A stretch of 9,460 bases of DNA from Flavobacteriales bacterium (GTDB lineage: Bacteria; Bacteroidota; Bacteroidia; Flavobacteriales; BACL11), in assembly GCA_012960835.1 (NCBI GenBank), contig DUAL01000336.1, positions 1 through 9,460 of the forward strand. Reading direction: 5' to 3'. Each line of letters begins with the position of its first letter. The first letter of the stretch is position 1. A model generated the notes under the pieces. It ran no database searches. It was given only the letters and a program-made list of their open reading frames with translations, and had not been told where the DNA came from. Below, piece by piece: positions 6,994 through 9,460 of the stretch. The translations under genes were made by a program, and so were the position numbers.

Positions 6994-7215
6994 ATGTATT
7001 GGACATTAGAGTTAGCGTCAAAATTAGAAGACGCCCCTTGGCCAGCAACAAAAGATGAATTAATCGATTTTGCAATTCGTTCAGGTGCACCATTGGAAGT
7101 AGTTGAAAATCTGCAAGAGTTAAGCATTGAAGCGGAAATATACGAATCCATTGAGGAGATTTGGCCTGACTACCCTACAAAAGAAGATTTCTTCTTTAAT
7201 GAAGAGGAATATTAA
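6994..7215 (+). CDS. DUF2795 family small acidic protein
   Basis: A 73-residue protein starting at MYWTLELASKLEDAPWPATKDELIDFAIRSGAP (described by position: residues 1-33) and ending in an acidic, aromatic tail (EEIWPDYPTKEDFFFNEEEY). The sequence resembles a small DUF2795 protein that is strongly conserved in Bacteroidota; its function is not known to me. A longer frame from a TTG at 6970 adds eight residues but would begin inside the candidate -7 box, so ATG 6994 is preferred. There is no signal peptide or membrane helix. It sits 46 bases after the adenosyltransferase and just upstream of secA. I recall this DUF2795-secA order from other Flavobacteriales, but I could not check it. A hairpin begins at its stop codon. 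Confidence 0.85.
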   Translation: MYWTLELASKLEDAPWPATKDELIDFAIRSGAPLEVVENLQELSIEAEIYESIEEIWPDYPTKEDFFFNEEEY

Positions 7216-7236
7216 AAAAAGCTTGATTGCTTTTTT
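7215..7236 (+). terminator. Likely intrinsic terminator after the DUF2795 gene
   Basis: A perfect 8-base inverted repeat, AAAAAAGC (7215-7222) and GCTTTTTT (7229-7236), with a TTGATT loop. The 3' arm itself is the T-run. It starts at the last base of the DUF2795 stop codon and lies just ahead of a candidate secA promoter, which suits a unit boundary. Only two GC pairs hold the stem, so it may be weak. Confidence 0.5.
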
Positions 7237-7239
7237 CTA

Positions 7240-7267
7240 TTGAAATATCTTCTTTTGACTACCTTTA
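7240..7267 (+). promoter_or_regulatory. Candidate secA promoter (TTG-N17-TACCTTTA)
   Basis: A -33-like TTG (7240-7242) is followed after 17 bases by TACCTTTA (7260-7267), which matches TAnnTTTG except for the last base. It lies directly after the hairpin and 22 bases before the secA ATG, leaving a short leader. It is the only candidate box in the window with both elements at an acceptable spacing. Confidence 0.45.
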
Positions 7268-7289
7268 CCCCTTTCTATAAAGAATTATT

Positions 7290-9278
7290 ATGGCAATCTT
7301 CTTAAGTTTAGTAAGTAAACTTTTTGGCAACAAATACGATAAGGACATAAAAAGTATTGAGCCAATTATTAAACAGATTCATTTGGAACATGAAAAAATC
7401 ATTACTATTTCAAATGATGAGTTGCGCGAGAAAACAACCGACTTAAAAACTAAAATAGAAGAAAGTGTTCGTCCTGAAAAAGAAGAAATAAAATCCTTAA
7501 AAAGTAAGGCAGAAGAAAAAGGAATTGATAAGGATGAAAAAGAGAAAATCTATAACAAAATAGATGAAATAGAGAAAAGTGTTATTGATAAAATAGAAGT
7601 AAGCCTAAATGAAATTCTTCCAGAAGCTTTTGCGGTAATAAAAGAAACTGCAACACGATTTAAAAACAACCCAACTATAAAAGTTGCTGCCACTGACTTT
7701 GACAGAGATTTAGCTGCCAATAAGGACTTTTTAAGCATTGAAGGAGAGCATGCTATTTATAAAAATTCTTGGATTGCTGCCGGAAATGAAATCACTTGGG
7801 ATATGATTCATTATGATGTGCAATTGGTTGGTGGAGTAGTGCTGCATCAAGGTAAAATTGCAGAGATGGCAACTGGGGAAGGAAAAACTTTAGTAGCTAC
7901 TCTTCCCGTATATTTGAATGCCCTTGCTGGTTTGGGGGTACATCTGGTTACTGTGAATAATTATTTGGCAAAAAGGGATGCTGAATGGATGGGTCCCATT
8001 TTCCAATTTCATGGATTAAGTATCGATTGTATTGATAATCATCAGCCAAATTCGGATGAAAGAAAACAGGCCTATTTAGCAGATATTACTTATGGGACCA
8101 ATAACGAATTTGGCTTTGATTATTTGCGAGATAATATGGCTCGTAGGCCAAAGGATCTTGTGCAAAGAAAACATCATTATACCATTGTGGATGAGGTAGA
8201 TTCCGTGCTTATTGATGATGCCAGAACCCCACTTATTATTTCTGGCCCCATTCCAAAAGGGGATGTGCACGAATACAATGAGCTGAAACACAAATTAGAA
8301 CGCCTTGTATCAGTACAAAGAAAATTTGTTACAACTGTCATTTCTGATGCTAAAAAAATGTTTACGGAAGGGAAAACGGATGATGCTGGATTTAATTTGC
8401 TAATGGCTTATAGAGGCTTACCTAAAAATAAGGCCCTTATTAAGTTTTTAAGTGAAGATGGGGTAAAAAGCCAATTACAAAAAACAGAGAATTTTTACAT
8501 GCAAGACCAAAGCAAAGAAATGCATAAGGTGGATGAAGCGCTTTTCTTTGTAATTGATGAAAAACACAATACCATTGAGCTAACTGAAAAAGGCATTGAT
8601 TTGATGACAACAGAAATTGAGGACAAGAATTTCTTTGTAATGCCTGATGTTGGAGCTGAGATTGCAGATTTGGAAAAAGCGAAACTTTCTGATAAAGATA
8701 AGGCAAGCAAAAAAGAAGAATTATTGAGAGATTTTGCCATTAAAAGTGAGAGGATTCATACGATAAATCAGTTATTAAAAGCATACACGCTTTTCGAAAA
8801 AGATGTGGAGTATGTGGTAATGGAGAATAAGGTAAAAATTGTGGATGAGCAAACCGGTCGTATCATGGAAGGCAGAAGGTATTCTGATGGATTACATCAG
8901 GCAATTGAAGCAAAGGAAAATGTAAAAATTGAGGAAGCTACCCAAACCTATGCTACTATTACCCTTCAAAATTATTTCAGAATGTACAACAAACTCTCTG
9001 GGATGACGGGTACTGCTGAAACGGAAGCGGGGGAATTTTGGGAAATTTACAAATTGGATGTAGTGGTAATTCCTACCAACCGCCCAATTGTTCGAGATGA
9101 TAAAGACGATTTGGTTTATAAAACCAACAGAGAAAAGTACAATGCCGTAATTGAAGAAATTGATACCCTCACAAAAGCAGGAAGACCAATTTTAGTAGGA
9201 ACTACCTCTGTTGAAATTTCCGAACTTTTGGGTATTGAAAGCATAAAAAAACCTTTAACTTTAAAACCGGTCAACTAG
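7290..9278 (+). CDS. secA: Preprotein translocase ATPase SecA, C-terminally truncated
   Basis: SecA drives unfolded preproteins through SecYEG with ATP. This frame gives 662 residues against roughly 1000-1100 expected in Bacteroidota. The normal part includes Walker A ATGEGKT (194-200), TVNNYLAKRDAEWMG (221-235), YGTNNEFGFDYLRDNM (268-283), the Walker B/DEAD-box DEVD (301-304) with DDARTPLIISGP (309-320), the preprotein cross-linking region (~320-515), EQTGRIMEGRRYSDGLHQAIEAKE (520-543), SGMTGTAETE (570-579) and the start of the second nucleotide-binding domain, GTTSVEISELL (637-647). Homology stops there, at base 9230. Residues 648-662 (GIESIKKPLTLKPVN) are not SecA-like. The ATNMAGRGTDI and GRSGRQGD motifs, the helical scaffold and wing domains and the zinc-binding tail are all missing. 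No other frame restores them, so a simple frameshift is excluded. As written, the product could not be an active translocase motor. Confidence 0.92.
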   Translation: MAIFLSLVSKLFGNKYDKDIKSIEPIIKQIHLEHEKIITISNDELREKTTDLKTKIEESVRPEKEEIKSLKSKAEEKGIDKDEKEKIYNKIDEIEKSVIDKIEVSLNEILPEAFAVIKETATRFKNNPTIKVAATDFDRDLAANKDFLSIEGEHAIYKNSWIAAGNEITWDMIHYDVQLVGGVVLHQGKIAEMATGEGKTLVATLPVYLNALAGLGVHLVTVNNYLAKRDAEWMGPIFQFHGLSIDCIDNHQPNSDERKQAYLADITYGTNNEFGFDYLRDNMARRPKDLVQRKHHYTIVDEVDSVLIDDARTPLIISGPIPKGDVHEYNELKHKLERLVSVQRKFVTTVISDAKKMFTEGKTDDAGFNLLMAYRGLPKNKALIKFLSEDGVKSQLQKTENFYMQDQSKEMHKVDEALFFVIDEKHNTIELTEKGIDLMTTEIEDKNFFVMPDVGAEIADLEKAKLSDKDKASKKEELLRDFAIKSERIHTINQLLKAYTLFEKDVEYVVMENKVKIVDEQTGRIMEGRRYSDGLHQAIEAKENVKIEEATQTYATITLQNYFRMYNKLSGMTGTAETEAGEFWEIYKLDVVVIPTNRPIVRDDKDDLVYKTNREKYNAVIEEIDTLTKAGRPILVGTTSVEISELLGIESIKKPLTLKPVN

Positions 9279-9358
9279 AAATAAACCTATAATAATTACT
9301 AATTTCCTAGTATTTAAGTTTGTATAAGAATTAAAACTACAATAGCGTTCAAAAAAGA
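9231..9358. other. Junction segment between truncated secA and a truncated minus-strand gene
   Basis: Bases 9231-9278 encode the non-SecA tail and stop; 9279-9358 are AT-rich and hold no convincing gene, terminator hairpin, terminal inverted repeat or target duplication by eye. The segment separates two unrelated genes that both lose their C-terminal halves. It could be a deletion/rearrangement scar or an artificial join between contigs. Confidence 0.5.
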
Positions 9359-9460
9359 CTAATCAGAAATAAATTTAACACCTTCAATTTTTGCAATAGA
9401 TTTTCTATATCTATCAGCTAACTTTCGCTTTTTCTCTAGCATGATTGGAAGATTCTCTAA
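9359..9460 (-). pseudogene. Fragment of a DegT/DnrJ/EryC1 (LegC-like) sugar aminotransferase, truncated
   Basis: The minus strand is open from the window edge (9460) to a TAG at 9359-9361, giving 33 residues, LENLPIMLEKKRKLADRYRK (first 20) then SIAKIEGVKFISD. This resembles the segment of LegC-type PLP aminotransferases where an N-LP-(FL)-L-x-KR-x-LA-x-RY helix is followed by G-(VI)-x-F; those enzymes make amino-sugars for nonulosonic acids or surface polysaccharides. Family members normally continue with a SNYWLN-like strand and ~80 more residues, absent here in all three minus frames. The 5' part lies outside the window. The match is from memory and short, so the family is probable rather than certain. 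Confidence 0.5.

Noticed and set aside
9231..9278. Frameshift as the cause of the SecA truncation
   Set aside because: The other two plus frames after 9230 meet stops almost at once and do not encode the expected SecA sequence, so a one- or two-base indel does not explain the loss.
9262..9358. An open frame of about 30 codons on the minus strand across the junction that might continue the aminotransferase after a frameshift
   Set aside because: Its residues show no SNYWLN-like strand or other aminotransferase feature and look like random AT-rich translation.
9231..9358. Insertion sequence or transposon end at the secA break
   Set aside because: No terminal inverted repeat, target duplication or transposase fragment could be found by eye.

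Overview
The window comes from an AT-rich member of the Bacteroidota, most likely of the Flavobacteriales. Four signals point there: several secreted proteins end in type IX secretion (T9SS) C-terminal sorting domains; signal peptides are cleaved just before a Gln-like position (FSQ, FAQ, KAQ); starts lack clear Shine-Dalgarno sequences; and promoter-like boxes fit the Bacteroidota TAnnTTTG consensus. All complete genes are on the plus strand.

Left half (2-4876): four genes for Sec-exported, T9SS-sorted proteins, each joined to the next by a 4-base ATGA stop/start overlap, so they look like one translationally coupled operon. In order they are a lamin-tail-domain protein (5' end outside the window), an arylsulfotransferase-like beta-propeller, a cohesin-like/SprB-repeat protein with a short divergent sorting tail, and a thioredoxin-fold protein resembling iodothyronine deiodinases with Cys at the selenocysteine position. 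The operon promoter is not in the window.

Middle (4895-7236): a cytoplasmic housekeeping run. It holds a class I SAM-dependent methyltransferase, a LolD/MacB/FtsE-type ABC ATPase without an adjacent permease, a PduO-type cob(I)alamin adenosyltransferase and a 73-residue DUF2795 protein, closed by a small hairpin with a T-run. TAnnTTTG-like boxes precede three of these genes.

Right end (7240-9460): secA with its own plausible promoter. SecA is normal to about residue 647, then homology stops inside the second nucleotide-binding domain and 15 unrelated residues lead to a stop at 9276-9278. About 80 bases further on, a minus-strand fragment at the window edge looks like part of a DegT/LegC-type sugar aminotransferase that also loses its C-terminal part. 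Two unrelated genes broken about 130 bases apart mark a rearrangement scar or, more simply, an assembly chimera. SecA is essential, so this is the point most in need of verification.

The four exported proteins would need the Sec machinery to cross the inner membrane before T9SS export, but nothing in the sequence ties that operon specifically to this secA copy. No tRNA, rRNA, CRISPR array, IS element or recombinase gene was seen. There is no gene-free stretch over 300 bases.
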